Assembly (NCBI RefSeq): GCF_946478955.1
Contig: NZ_CAMLDL010000016.1
Coordinates: 1 to 46,511 of the forward strand
Direction: 5' to 3'
Origin: an uncultured Sphingomonas sp.
GTDB lineage: Bacteria > Pseudomonadota > Alphaproteobacteria > Sphingomonadales > Sphingomonadaceae
DNA length: 46,511 bases
Both the position numbers and the translations under genes were made by a program. Under the pieces are notes generated by a model that did not search any database, was not told the DNA's origin, and worked only from the letters and a program-made list of their open reading frames with translations. Below, in pieces: positions 21,015 to 29,604 of the stretch (position 1 is its first letter; every line of letters starts with the position of its first letter).

Positions 21015-21654
21015 GGGCCCAATCCGGGAAATGGTCCGGCAGCGGCGCCTCAATCACCAGCGGATCGCCTTTGGCGCGCGGCACCGTCAGGCCGATCGCG
21101 TGAAGCAGCATGGGACCGCCCGGAAAACCATATACCCGGTCGCCGACGATGCCGACCCCCAGCCCTTCGCGTGCGTGGGCGCGGATTTGGTGCGTGCGCC
21201 CGGTAAGAGGGCGAAACTCGATAAGCGTCTTTCCGTCCTGCTCCGCCAGCTTGCGCCACCGGGTTTGTGCCGGCTTACCCTGCGGGTCGCCCGTCATGCG
21301 CCAACCCGCTTCCACACTGGAAATCTTGCCGAGCGGGAGATCGATCAGCCCCTCGTCGCCCTCGATGGGTCCACCCAGGACCGCCAGGTATCGCTTTTCA
21401 ATATCGCCGCGCTCAAATGCCTGCTGCACTTCAGCTCGGGCGCGCGGGTTGCGGGCGAACAGGAGTGCGCCGGACGTATCCTGATCCAGCCGGTGCATCG
21501 CCGTTGGAGTCCGTTTGAACCCCAGCATCAACTCGTCAATGCGGCCCTCGATGCTCTCCCCGCCGCGGCGCGGCTCGTCGACAGGCAGGCCGGACGGCTT
21601 GTTAAGGACGATCAGGTCGCCGTCGATGTACAGGATGTGGTCTTCAAGGCTCAT
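21004..21654 (-). CDS. RluA-family rRNA/tRNA pseudouridine synthase
   Basis: Converts uridine to pseudouridine in structured RNA. The catalytic motif HRLDQDTSG has Asp57, followed by the RTHQIRAHAREGLG segment of the family and a C-terminal LLHAIGL. The 216-residue form from the ATG at 21654 (MSLEDHILYIDGDLIVLNKPSG) starts at the normal place. No S4 domain is present, so it is closer to RluA/RluE-like single-domain enzymes than to RluC/D. A start 22 codons upstream lacks a ribosome site. The RNA target cannot be assigned. Confidence 0.9.
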   Translation of the reverse strand: MSLEDHILYIDGDLIVLNKPSGLPVDEPRRGGESIEGRIDELMLGFKRTPTAMHRLDQDTSGALLFARNPRARAEVQQAFERGDIEKRYLAVLGGPIEGDEGLIDLPLGKISSVEAGWRMTGDPQGKPAQTRWRKLAEQDGKTLIEFRPLTGRTHQIRAHAREGLGVGIVGDRVYGFPGGPMLLHAIGLTVPRAKGDPLVIEAPLPDHFPDWARGV

Positions 21655-21738
21655 CGGCTGCCCATGCGGCCTTCTCTTCGCAATTGCAAACTGATGCAGC
21701 TTTGCAACGATAACGCCCATTTACGAAGCTTTACGCAA

Positions 21739-21816
21739 CATTAACCTTTTGAGGCGAGAAGCCACATGGTTAATGTTCGCTTAGACGTCGTTAAGATCGC
21801 GAAACCTTCGTTAAGG
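21739..21816 (+). promoter_or_regulatory. CtrA-type binding half-sites upstream of ctrA
   Basis: CATTAACC (21739-21746) and GGTTAATG (21768-21775) form a perfect inverted pair 21 nt apart. The second contains, on the minus strand, TTAACCAT, the recognised CtrA half-site. TTAA-N7-TTAG (21770-21784) is one base from the full CtrA box. Further TTAAG half-sites lie at 21791 and 21811, about two helical turns apart. No GANTC (CcrM) site is seen between the rluA-like gene and ctrA. Confidence 0.6.
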
Positions 21817-21855
21817 GGTGCGATCCGGTGATGGCCTAACCGGGGGACAATATTT

Positions 21856-22563
21856 ATGCGCGTTCTGCTGATCGAAGACGAAGCCACGATTGCAAAGAGC
21901 ATCGACCTTATGCTCTCGACCGAAGGCTTTAATGTCTACACCACGGATCTTGGCGAAGAAGGCCTCGATCTCGGAAAGCTATATGATTACGACATCATCC
22001 TTCTCGACCTCAACCTGCCTGACATGCATGGGTATGATGTCCTGAAGAAGCTGCGCACCGCGAAGGTTTCGACACCGGTGCTCATCCTTTCCGGCATTGG
22101 CGAAATGGATAGTAAGGTTCGCGCTCTGGGCTTCGGCGCCGATGATTATGTAACCAAGCCGTTCCACCGTGACGAATTGGTCGCCCGCATTCACGCCATC
22201 GTTCGTCGTTCCAAGGGCCATAGCCAGTCGGTCATCCGCACCGGTAAGCTGGCCGTGAACCTGGACGCCAAGACGGTCGAAGTTGACGGCAACCGCGTCC
22301 ATCTCACCGGCAAGGAATATGCGATGCTGGAGCTGCTGTCGCTCCGCAAAGGCACGACGCTGACCAAGGAAATGTTCCTAAACCATCTTTATGGCGGCAT
22401 GGACGAGCCGGAACTCAAGATCATCGACGTGTTCATCTGCAAGCTGCGCAAGAAGCTCGCGCTGGCCTGCGGCGGTGAAAACTACATCGAAACCGTCTGG
22501 GGCCGCGGCTATGTTCTGCGCGACGAGGAAGGCGGCAATGGCACGACGGAGGTCGCGGCCTAA
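21856..22563 (+). CDS. ctrA: Cell-cycle response regulator CtrA
   Basis: OmpR-type response regulator controlling cell cycle, motility and other genes in Alphaproteobacteria. The 235-residue product shows the receiver domain with Asp51 ([14 protein letters not shown]) and the conserved switch and Lys ([18 protein letters not shown]). The DNA-binding domain ([34 protein letters not shown]) is almost identical to Caulobacter CtrA as I know it. CtrA-like boxes upstream suggest autoregulation. A terminator hairpin lies 28 nt downstream. Confidence 0.97.
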   Translation: MRVLLIEDEATIAKSIDLMLSTEGFNVYTTDLGEEGLDLGKLYDYDIILLDLNLPDMHGYDVLKKLRTAKVSTPVLILSGIGEMDSKVRALGFGADDYVTKPFHRDELVARIHAIVRRSKGHSQSVIRTGKLAVNLDAKTVEVDGNRVHLTGKEYAMLELLSLRKGTTLTKEMFLNHLYGGMDEPELKIIDVFICKLRKKLALACGGENYIETVWGRGYVLRDEEGGNGTTEVAA

Positions 22564-22590
22564 CTCAAACAAATTCCGGGGGACGAATGC

Positions 22591-22618
22591 GGCGGGGCAG
22601 CAATGCTCCGCCGTTTCT
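22591..22618 (+). terminator. ctrA intrinsic terminator
   Basis: GGCGGGGCA and TGCTCCGCC form a 9-bp stem with one G-U pair and a short GCAA-type loop, followed by GTTTCT. Position 28 nt after the ctrA stop supports the call. Confidence 0.6.
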
Positions 22619-22661
22619 CATTTCAGAGGACCGCCACCTACGCAGACGGAAGTTCAACTTG

Positions 22662-22814
22662 GTGACAACCACCTTGAAGCGCGGTTCGTACTGGAGCGGG
22701 CCGAGCAGCGGATCGGTCGGCAGCATTGCCAAAGCCGAGCGGCAGATCAACCTTGCCGATGGCAACCGGAAGATAGATTCCGCGCACCCCCTGCCCGGCC
22801 GGTTCATGGCCTAA
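22662..22814 (+). CDS. Possible small protein, 50 aa, unrecognised
   Basis: A GTG at 22662 preceded by GGAAG at about 9 nt opens a 50-codon frame (MTTTLKRGSYWSGPSSGS at the start, HPLPGRFMA at the end). The composition is Gly/Ser-rich in the first half and polar after that. No domain or signal is recognised. It stands alone between ctrA and the TIR-FHA gene. It may be a chance frame. Confidence 0.2.
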   Translation: MTTTLKRGSYWSGPSSGSVGSIAKAERQINLADGNRKIDSAHPLPGRFMA

Positions 22815-23115
22815 TCGGCGCGTTTCTCATAAGTTAATCGCGCAGGATCGCGGGCATTCTTGCTGCATATTCCCGACGCGGTCGGATCTGGCAGGCAAGC
22901 CGCAGGCTGGTTTTTTCTTTATATTTCCGTCTCTTAATTCCTGGTTCGCACCACAGCGAGACAGCCAAATTGGTTGATGCTCGACATTCTGGCCCAGGTA
23001 AATCAAAATTAACCTCGATTAATAGCGAGTCGCGAGGACCAGTGACCCTGCACTGCGGCAATGGGCGCCGCACAATGGTGATGTCCACAACCAGCGTTCC
23101 GAGGGGGTAGTTGGT

Positions 23116-23997
23116 TTGTCAGGACCTGACATATTCTTGTCCTATGCCCGCGTGGATCGCGCGGTTGCTAGGCTATTTGCAGATAGCTTTGCCGAAGAGG
23201 GGTTTAGCGTCTGGTGGGACGCGTCCCTGCATTCAGGTGAGACATTCGACGAAGTGATCGAACAGAATCTGCGCGACGCGAAAGCGGTGGTCGTCCTATG
23301 GTCGCCGCGCTCGGTTGCGTCGAGGTGGGTCCGGGCGGAAGCGAACCTTGCCGACCGCCGCAACAAGCTGGCCCCCGCGATCATTGAGCCATGCGACCGG
23401 CCCATTATCTTCGAACTGACCCATGCGGCGGAGCTTTCCCACTGGACGGGCGATAGGTCAGACGGTCATTGGCGGACCTTCATCAACGACCTGCGCCGTC
23501 TGGTCACGCGCAATGGCAGCAAGCCGGCCGAGAAACCTGCTGATCCCCGTGCGGTTACGGCCAAATCGGCGCCCCCACCGGCGCCGCCGAAAGGCACCTC
23601 CTCACCTGCGCCGATAAGGTCGAAAGCGGTGCCGACCGACGACACCGCCGATGCCCACTATCTGGAGTTGGATAACGACCTGCTTGGCGGCGAAAATTTC
23701 CTGGTCAATTCCGCCGGGGCCAAAATTGGTCGTAGCGCGCCAGCACAAATCGTCCTGCCGGACAAAAGCGTGTCGCGCGAGCATTGCATTGTCGGAATTG
23801 CGAATGACGAATTGTTTGTAACCGACCTCAACTCAACCAACGGCACATTCATTGATGGTCAGCGGATTACCCGCGCAACCATGCTACCGGCCGGGTCCGA
23901 GCTTCGTGTCGGTCAGATTTCGCTCCGCCACGCGGTGCGGCCACGCGGGGGCAGCGAACGAAACGGAGATGCAGCGCGCGCGTCGGCGGATCATTGA
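23116..23997 (+). CDS. TIR-FHA two-domain protein
   Basis: A 293-residue cytosolic protein. Residues 4 to about 125 form a TIR domain: DIFLSYARVDRAVARLFADS, then WWDASLHSGETFDEVIEQ, then WVRAEANLADRR with the likely NADase glutamate Glu75. A Pro/Ala-rich linker (about 136-175) leads to a C-terminal FHA phosphothreonine-binding domain (about 182-275) with all key residues: Gly205-Arg206-Ser207, Ser220-Arg221-His223 and Asn242-Gly243-Thr244. The TTG start at 23116 is supported by a G-rich ribosome site (AGGGGG) 8 nt ahead. It converges on a Ser/Thr kinase gene 16 nt away, and a PP2C gene lies just beyond. FHA capture of a phosphorylated kinase or substrate could recruit or switch the TIR domain (inference). 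Confidence 0.88.
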   Translation: MSGPDIFLSYARVDRAVARLFADSFAEEGFSVWWDASLHSGETFDEVIEQNLRDAKAVVVLWSPRSVASRWVRAEANLADRRNKLAPAIIEPCDRPIIFELTHAAELSHWTGDRSDGHWRTFINDLRRLVTRNGSKPAEKPADPRAVTAKSAPPPAPPKGTSSPAPIRSKAVPTDDTADAHYLELDNDLLGGENFLVNSAGAKIGRSAPAQIVLPDKSVSREHCIVGIANDELFVTDLNSTNGTFIDGQRITRATMLPAGSELRVGQISLRHAVRPRGGSERNGDAARASADH

Positions 23998-24012
23998 GCC
24001 GCGTTAGTACGG

Positions 24013-25893
24013 CTACTCCTGCTTCACCAAAAACCGGATATAGGCGCGCGTTTGGCTCGCCTGCTTTATCATCCGGTCAATCTCGTCGTCCGTCCGGGCG
24101 CCGCGAGCCGATGCCCGAAGCGCTTTCAAATTTGCATCGTAGGTCCGGGCGAGCTGCGCATTTTGGCTGTTATTGGATCGCATCACCAATTTGGCCTGCG
24201 CCCGGCCATCATCGACAATCGAATATAGCTGGGAGAGTTTTGACGATGACGCGCCAGTGTCTTTGGCGGCGGTCGTGGTTTCGGTTTTCTCGATGGGGGC
24301 GGTGCTTGCAGAGGCCGCTGCTGCCTTGACGGCCTTCAGCCTTTCGTTGGCGTCACGAACTGCCTTTTCTTTCGCCGCGAGGCGCGCTTCCACGGCGGCG
24401 TCCCGTTTTTGCGTTTCAGACTGGGTGGGGGCGGCGTTGGCGGGTGGCACCGTTTCCGCCGTCATGCCATTCGCCGCGACGCCCATTGCAGGGTTCATCG
24501 CATCCAAGGCGGTCGTGGTATCGGCGGTCGGCGCCGTGGCCCCCGGGTCTGAGATAGCGGCCGGCTGCTCGGTTGCCGGGCCGGATTTTCCGTTGCCGAG
24601 CAAAGCGTAGCCGCCGCCAGCGAGAAGGATGAGGCCCGCCCCCGCCGCTGCAAGCAACCCGCCCTTGGACTTCTTTGTGCCAGCCTCGCCGGTTGCACTC
24701 GCTCGGTCGGGCGCGGCTTTGGTTTTATCAACGGGCGGTGCTGGATCAGATGAGACCATCTCCGCTTTTTGCGCGTCGGGCGGCTCCGCGTCCTTTTCAC
24801 CGGCGGTCACCTTTGATCCCTGGCTTATATCCTGCCCGACGCGGTGGAAGGTCGCTTCCTTCGGGTCGCTCGGCACGCCCGTCGCAAGCGTCGCTGCGCT
24901 GGTATCAGGCGCGCCAGGTAAATGAGCAATCCCGTCCGCGGCCCCCGGCGCCGCATAGAAACGCGTGGCTTCGTCGTCGGCGTCGTCATCGTCGGACCCA
25001 TCGTCCGCCTGCTTGCCGAACATCGCCAGCCAGCTTGAAATAGTCTGGGGCCGGTCGCCCGGCTTGACCGTCATTGCGGCGTCGACAGCGGTAAGGAACT
25101 GTTTGCTGTAACCTGGCCATTTGCCCGTCGCGAGCGGTTCCCCGAGGCCGGCATGCAGGCGCTCCAGAACCTCTGGCGGCTTCTCACCGGTGATGCACTC
25201 ATGCAGGACAACACCGAGCGCATAGACGTCGGTCCACGGGCCCTGTTCATAGGTTTTCACATATTGCTCGATTGCCGCATATGGCGGCGTATGGAACGTA
25301 ACGGTCGTGCTGGTAGCTTCAGCCGCTTCAAACCGCGCCGACCCAAAATCTATCAACACCGGGCGGTTGTCCTCGTTGATCAAGATATTCGGCGGCTTAA
25401 TGTCGCGATGCAGAACCCCGACCCGATGGGCGCGGTCCAATCCTTCGGCGATCGGACGAAGGATATTCCACAGGCTGCGCTCGTTGAAACGCCGCCCCTG
25501 CTTCAGCATCTTGGAAAGTGAGACACCGTCTTCGAAGTCCATGACCATATAGGCGGTGCCATGAATTTCGAAGAGGCTACGCACGCTGACGATGTTGGGA
25601 TGGCGCGACGGGCTCGACAGGTTCCAGAGTAGTTTGGCCTCCTCGACAAACTTCTTCAGGCCGAGCGCGTGCACTTCCTCGGAATCGGAATCGATCGGCA
25701 CGACCGTCGCGTCGGAATCCCGTTCGCTGATTGAGCTGGGGAAATATTCCTTAATCGCGACCAGCTCGTTGAAATAAATTCCACGCGCTTTGTAGACAAT
25801 ACCAAACCCGCCGACGCCGAGGACATCCTCCAGACGCCATTCACGCAGCACCGTGCCAGCCGGCAACGCTTTGTTGCTATAAGCTCTTGTCAC
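24013..25893 (-). CDS. Transmembrane Hanks-type Ser/Thr protein kinase
   Basis: A 626-residue membrane kinase. The cytoplasmic kinase domain (about 18-292) has the glycine loop LGVGGFGIVYKA, Lys48 in VAIKEYFP, catalytic HRDIKPPN (Asp164) and IDFGSAR (Asp182). Then come an acidic stretch (DDGSDDDDADDEA), a low-complexity linker, one TM helix (about 411-433) and an extracytoplasmic Ala/Lys/Glu-rich coil-like segment of about 190 residues, ending in a DEIDRMIKQASQTRAYIRFL motif. The external part has no PASTA repeats. The kinase is divergent from PP2C and convergent with the TIR-FHA gene. Thr residues in the acidic linker (EATRF) are plausible phosphothreonine docking sites for FHA. Confidence 0.92.
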   Translation of the reverse strand: MTRAYSNKALPAGTVLREWRLEDVLGVGGFGIVYKARGIYFNELVAIKEYFPSSISERDSDATVVPIDSDSEEVHALGLKKFVEEAKLLWNLSSPSRHPNIVSVRSLFEIHGTAYMVMDFEDGVSLSKMLKQGRRFNERSLWNILRPIAEGLDRAHRVGVLHRDIKPPNILINEDNRPVLIDFGSARFEAAEATSTTVTFHTPPYAAIEQYVKTYEQGPWTDVYALGVVLHECITGEKPPEVLERLHAGLGEPLATGKWPGYSKQFLTAVDAAMTVKPGDRPQTISSWLAMFGKQADDGSDDDDADDEATRFYAAPGAADGIAHLPGAPDTSAATLATGVPSDPKEATFHRVGQDISQGSKVTAGEKDAEPPDAQKAEMVSSDPAPPVDKTKAAPDRASATGEAGTKKSKGGLLAAAGAGLILLAGGGYALLGNGKSGPATEQPAAISDPGATAPTADTTTALDAMNPAMGVAANGMTAETVPPANAAPTQSETQKRDAAVEARLAAKEKAVRDANERLKAVKAAAASASTAPIEKTETTTAAKDTGASSSKLSQLYSIVDDGRAQAKLVMRSNNSQNAQLARTYDANLKALRASARGARTDDEIDRMIKQASQTRAYIRFLVKQE

Positions 25894-26002
25894 GTCGAGC
25901 GCCCCTCTCGACCTAGGTTAATAACCGATTTAATAAAAAGGTAATCGCACGAACCGCTCCAAATTGCTAGTCTGTGCCGCCGGATATCATCGGGGGCCTC
26001 GG
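25894..26002. promoter_or_regulatory. Divergent kinase/phosphatase promoter region
   Basis: The 109-nt gap is AT-rich in its centre and contains the near-symmetrical GGTTAATAACC (25916-25926) and a second TTAA at 25930-25933. Paired control of kinase and phosphatase is likely from the shared region. Exact promoter elements are not assigned. Confidence 0.35.
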
Positions 26003-26716
26003 ATGCGATTTGAATGCGCCAGCCGCACGGATGTGGGGTTAAAGCGAAAGATCAATCAGGATTCGGTCCTCTCGGTACCGTCGCGCGCACTTTGGGCGGT
26101 TGCAGACGGGATGGGCGGTCATGAAGCTGGTGAGGTCGCCAGCGCGCTCGTTATCGATGCACTGAACAATATGCTCGACGGCGACACGCTGGATAGGACC
26201 ATCGAAATTGCGCGCCGGGCAATCGGCGAATCCAACCGCGTATTGACGCGAATGGCTGAGCAGGAGCCTGGTTCGCGGTCTATTGGAACGACCATTGTTG
26301 GTCTGGTGATCGGCAGCGACGCCTATCGCTGCTTCTGGGCCGGCGACAGCCGTGCCTATCTGCTTCGAAACGGCAATATGATGCGGATCAGCCGTGACCA
26401 CAGCCTGGTACAGGATATGGTCGATGCGGGCATGCTTACGCCCCGGGAGGCGGAACGGCATCAGAACAGCAATATCATCACGCGCGCCGTTGGCGTTGCC
26501 AAGGACATCCACCTCGACGTTGTTGGCGGGGATGCCCTGCCTGGCGACCGATTCCTGCTGGCGAGCGACGGGCTGACGCGCGTAGTGAGCGATGCGGAAA
26601 TTGCAGCCGAGATGTCGGACGGTCCGCCGGATCGCGCTGCCGATCGGCTGATTGACCTAGTGTTGGCGCGCGGAGCGCCAGACAATGTTTCGCTAATAAT
26701 CGTGGCGCTGTCGTAA
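26003..26716 (+). CDS. PP2C-family Ser/Thr protein phosphatase
   Basis: Metal-dependent phosphatase of 237 residues. The PP2C motifs are all present: R-K-x-NQD at residues 14-20, WAVADGMGGHEAGEVAS (Asp35, Gly36), GTTIVGLVI, WAGDSRAYLLR, then LASDGLTR and GAPDNVSLI. The ATG at 26003 follows GGGGG at 7-nt spacing. It has no membrane segment. It is divergent from the kinase gene, as in many Stp/PppA-PpkA pairs, and most likely reverses that kinase's phosphorylation. Confidence 0.95.
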   Translation: MRFECASRTDVGLKRKINQDSVLSVPSRALWAVADGMGGHEAGEVASALVIDALNNMLDGDTLDRTIEIARRAIGESNRVLTRMAEQEPGSRSIGTTIVGLVIGSDAYRCFWAGDSRAYLLRNGNMMRISRDHSLVQDMVDAGMLTPREAERHQNSNIITRAVGVAKDIHLDVVGGDALPGDRFLLASDGLTRVVSDAEIAAEMSDGPPDRAADRLIDLVLARGAPDNVSLIIVALS

Positions 26717-26795
26717 GCGCGATCTCAAATCGCTGGGCAGGTCGCTTTCCGTCAACCGAGATGTGCTATTGCGCGGGCCAGGCAGGAGAAATCCC

Positions 26796-27572
26796 ATGGC
26801 GAAGCGAGTACTCATCACCGGTGCAGGAAGCGGATTTGGCAAGGGTGTGGCGCTTGGCCTTGCCGCCAATGGACATGATGTAATCGCGTCCTGCCAGATT
26901 TGGCCGCAAGTTACCGCGCTTCGGGGCGAAGCCGCCGCCGCCGGTGTCCCCATAACCGTCATGAAACTCGACGTTCTCAATCCCATCGACCGCGCTCATG
27001 CGCTTACCCACGACATCGACATCTTGTTCAACAATGCCGGGATTATGGAATCCGGACCAATGACGGAAATCCCGATGGTGATCGTGCGGTCGATTTTCGA
27101 CACCAATGTCTTCGCGGCGCTCGAATTGGCCCAGGGGTTCGCCCGGAAAATGGTGAAACGCGGCTCCGGGCGTATCGTTTGGACCAGTTCAGTCGCCGGG
27201 TTGGTGAAGGTGCCATTTGACGGCGCCTATGCAGCGTCCAAACATGCGGTAGAAGGCATCTGCTCCGCCATGCATGCAGAGTTGAAGCCCTATGGGGTGG
27301 AAGTGGTGACGGTGAACCCCGGCGCTTATCGCACCGGGTTTAACGACACCGGGATGGAGGCAATGGACCAGTGGTGGGCGGCCGATGAACGCGCGACCGC
27401 CCATTGGCCGGTTCGCGTCCTCGACAAACAGCATGAGCCTGCCGAGATGATCGCGGCGATCATCGACGTGATCGAGGCCGACAATCCGCCCTATCGAACA
27501 GTCCGGCCGGCCGCTGCGGAAGACATGGTGAAAGCGGAGCAGGCCGCTGTTTGGGACATGCAGGCGCGCTAG
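26796..27572 (+). CDS. Short-chain dehydrogenase/reductase
   Basis: NAD(P)-dependent oxidoreductase of 258 residues. The Rossmann motif ITGAGSGFGKG lies at the N-terminus, followed by NNAG, the catalytic Ser in WTSSVAG and YAASKHA (Tyr and Lys). The ATG at 26796 has AGGAG 7 nt upstream. It begins 79 nt after the PP2C gene, so it may share transcription but shows no functional link. The substrate is unknown. Confidence 0.88.
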   Translation: MAKRVLITGAGSGFGKGVALGLAANGHDVIASCQIWPQVTALRGEAAAAGVPITVMKLDVLNPIDRAHALTHDIDILFNNAGIMESGPMTEIPMVIVRSIFDTNVFAALELAQGFARKMVKRGSGRIVWTSSVAGLVKVPFDGAYAASKHAVEGICSAMHAELKPYGVEVVTVNPGAYRTGFNDTGMEAMDQWWAADERATAHWPVRVLDKQHEPAEMIAAIIDVIEADNPPYRTVRPAAAEDMVKAEQAAVWDMQAR

Positions 27573-27591
27573 ACGCCCGCACGGCATCTCC

Positions 27592-29517
27592 TCAGGGCTT
27601 CAACAACGTGTCCTGCCAAAAGAGAATGTCGGTCCAGAATTGATAGTCGACATTCTCTTTCTTGCCCCACTGATGGCCTTCGTTCTGAGCAATCGACATC
27701 CACACCGGACTGCCACGGCCATTCAGCGCTGCGAACACCTGGCGGGCCTCGGACGCTGGAACGCGCGGATCATTCTCGCCCGCCACGACATATAAGGGCA
27801 CCTTGATCTCGGTAATCCGGCGCATCGGTGCGATCTTACGGAACTGTACCAGCTGTTTGGGGTCGCGCTCATCGCCATATTCGACACGGCGCAAATCACG
27901 GCGATAGCTTTGCGTATTGTTGAGGAAGGTCACGAAGTCCGAGATTGGCACGACGCAATTCGCACTACGGAAATCCGACGGGAACATGATAGCCGTCGCG
28001 TAACACATATAGCCGCCGTAGGAACGGCCGGTTTCCGCGATGCGCGAAGCGTCAATGGCTGGATCGTTCTTCAGGATTGGCAGGAACGCGCCAATATCTT
28101 TCACTGAATTTTCGCGTAGGAACGGCCCATTGTCGAGATTGATGAAACGTTTGCCATAGCCCGATGATCCGCGAACGTTGGGGTAGAACATGGCAATGCC
28201 AAGCTCATTCATCAGATAATTATAGCGACCGCGAAACGCCGGGCGATCCTGACTTTCCGGCCCGCCGTGAATCCACATCAGAAGCGGCCGCTTGCCCGGA
28301 AATTTCTTTGGATCAGGGCGGTATAGAAAGCCGGACACCTTCTCTCCGTCAAAGCTCTTCGCCTCGATCAATTCCGGTTCAACGTTGGCATTGGGGTCGA
28401 GCCCGCCTGTCTCGCTCTGCGTCCACCGCGTGACCTGCAGCGTGGTTGGATCAATCGCAAAGGCGTCTGCGGGGATTTTGGCGGAAGACAGCGTCAGGCC
28501 GATGGTACCCCAGGGCGCTATTTCCAAACCGGACGCAACGCCCACGGGTAGCGTGTCTACCCGGCGCGATGCCCCTGTCGCGGTGTCCATCAGATAGAGG
28601 CGGCTAACCCCCGCTTCGTTGGTCAAGTAGGCGATTGTTCGCCCGTCGCCCGACAGGTCAAATTCCTCGACATCCCAATTCAATGACGGGCTGCGCGGGG
28701 CGAATTTTCCGGTTGCAAGGTCAATTGTGCCAAGACGCTGAAAGTCCGAGCCTTCGTCGCTCAACACCCAGGCTCGGCCGTCGTCTCCAATCTTGATCCC
28801 GCCATACGCAATGTCGCGCTTGTGATCGCCAATCGGCGCCATTTTGCCGCTGGCAAGATCGAGCAGCCACAGATTTACCTTGGTTGCGGACACATATTGA
28901 CCGACCACTGCCTTGGCCTTGTCGGGCGTGAAGGCCGTGATGGCCCAGCCGCCGCCTTTAACCTCCGCTACCATGCGATCGGTCTTCGGATCGCGCGGGT
29001 TCATGACATAAAGGTCGCTGTCGGTGCCATTTCGGCGCGTCGAAGAATAGGCGATCAGTTGCCCATCCTTGCTCCAAGCATTGAATCCGTTGCGGCTCTT
29101 ACCATCGGTCAGCAGCGTCATGCGACCGTCGTTCAGTGCATAGAGCTGATAAAATTCGTCGCCGCCCCTGTCCTTGGTCGCGATCAACACATCTCCATTT
29201 GGAGACCAGTTGCCGCTGACCGGTTCTTCTTCAAAGCTGATTTGCGTGCGGGCGCCGCCCGGGCCGGCGATCCGGTGCAGCTGCGCCGTATTGCCGAACC
29301 GGGTCGCGATCAGCATCGATCGATCCTTGGCATTCCAGCCAAGAAAATTTGCAGCCCGATATTCCAGATAAGGGCGCGTGGCATCGGCAAGGCTCACCGG
29401 CACCTGCGGAACATTGTCCATCTTCATCGCTGGCGGCCGAGGCACAAATTGGGCGTCCTGGCCGGTTGCGGGAACAGCGACAATGGTGGCGAGGCCAGCG
29501 AGCAAAAGATGTTTCAT
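27592..29517 (-). CDS. Secreted S9-family prolyl oligopeptidase-like peptidase
   Basis: A 641-residue exported peptidase. An N-terminal signal peptide (LLLAGLATIVAVPATGQ) precedes a beta-propeller domain with repeated WS-type and D-G motifs (about 50-370) and a C-terminal alpha/beta hydrolase. The catalytic triad is visible: Ser499 in GRSYGGYM, Asp583 in ENDPRVP and His615 in EGHQWGKK. The family cleaves short peptides, often after Pro or as acylaminoacyl peptidases. It is convergent with the SDR gene (19-nt gap). Confidence 0.92.
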   Translation of the reverse strand: MKHLLLAGLATIVAVPATGQDAQFVPRPPAMKMDNVPQVPVSLADATRPYLEYRAANFLGWNAKDRSMLIATRFGNTAQLHRIAGPGGARTQISFEEEPVSGNWSPNGDVLIATKDRGGDEFYQLYALNDGRMTLLTDGKSRNGFNAWSKDGQLIAYSSTRRNGTDSDLYVMNPRDPKTDRMVAEVKGGGWAITAFTPDKAKAVVGQYVSATKVNLWLLDLASGKMAPIGDHKRDIAYGGIKIGDDGRAWVLSDEGSDFQRLGTIDLATGKFAPRSPSLNWDVEEFDLSGDGRTIAYLTNEAGVSRLYLMDTATGASRRVDTLPVGVASGLEIAPWGTIGLTLSSAKIPADAFAIDPTTLQVTRWTQSETGGLDPNANVEPELIEAKSFDGEKVSGFLYRPDPKKFPGKRPLLMWIHGGPESQDRPAFRGRYNYLMNELGIAMFYPNVRGSSGYGKRFINLDNGPFLRENSVKDIGAFLPILKNDPAIDASRIAETGRSYGGYMCYATAIMFPSDFRSANCVVPISDFVTFLNNTQSYRRDLRRVEYGDERDPKQLVQFRKIAPMRRITEIKVPLYVVAGENDPRVPASEARQVFAALNGRGSPVWMSIAQNEGHQWGKKENVDYQFWTDILFWQDTLLKP

Positions 29518-29604
29518 CGGGCCAGCCTAGGCAAATTGGAGGACACTTGCCAACCAGGCGGGGCGGAAAATTGGCGAGGAGGCGTTGGCGATAGTTGAAG
29601 CCGA

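Larger units (their letters stand above)
22564..23115. other. 552-nt intergenic region between ctrA and the TIR-FHA gene
   Basis: Apart from the ctrA terminator and a weak 50-codon reading frame, I find no gene here. A short GCC-GCA-GGC stem followed by six T residues (about 22899-22916, plus strand) could be a second terminator. The stretch 22920-23000 is AT-richer than its neighbours and may hold the promoter of the TIR-FHA gene. I cannot identify defined -35/-10 elements with confidence. Confidence 0.4.

Noticed and set aside
23116..26716. Type VI secretion regulatory module (PpkA/PppA/Fha)
   Set aside because: The kinase/phosphatase/FHA set looks similar, but no Tss structural genes lie nearby, and the FHA protein carries a TIR domain.
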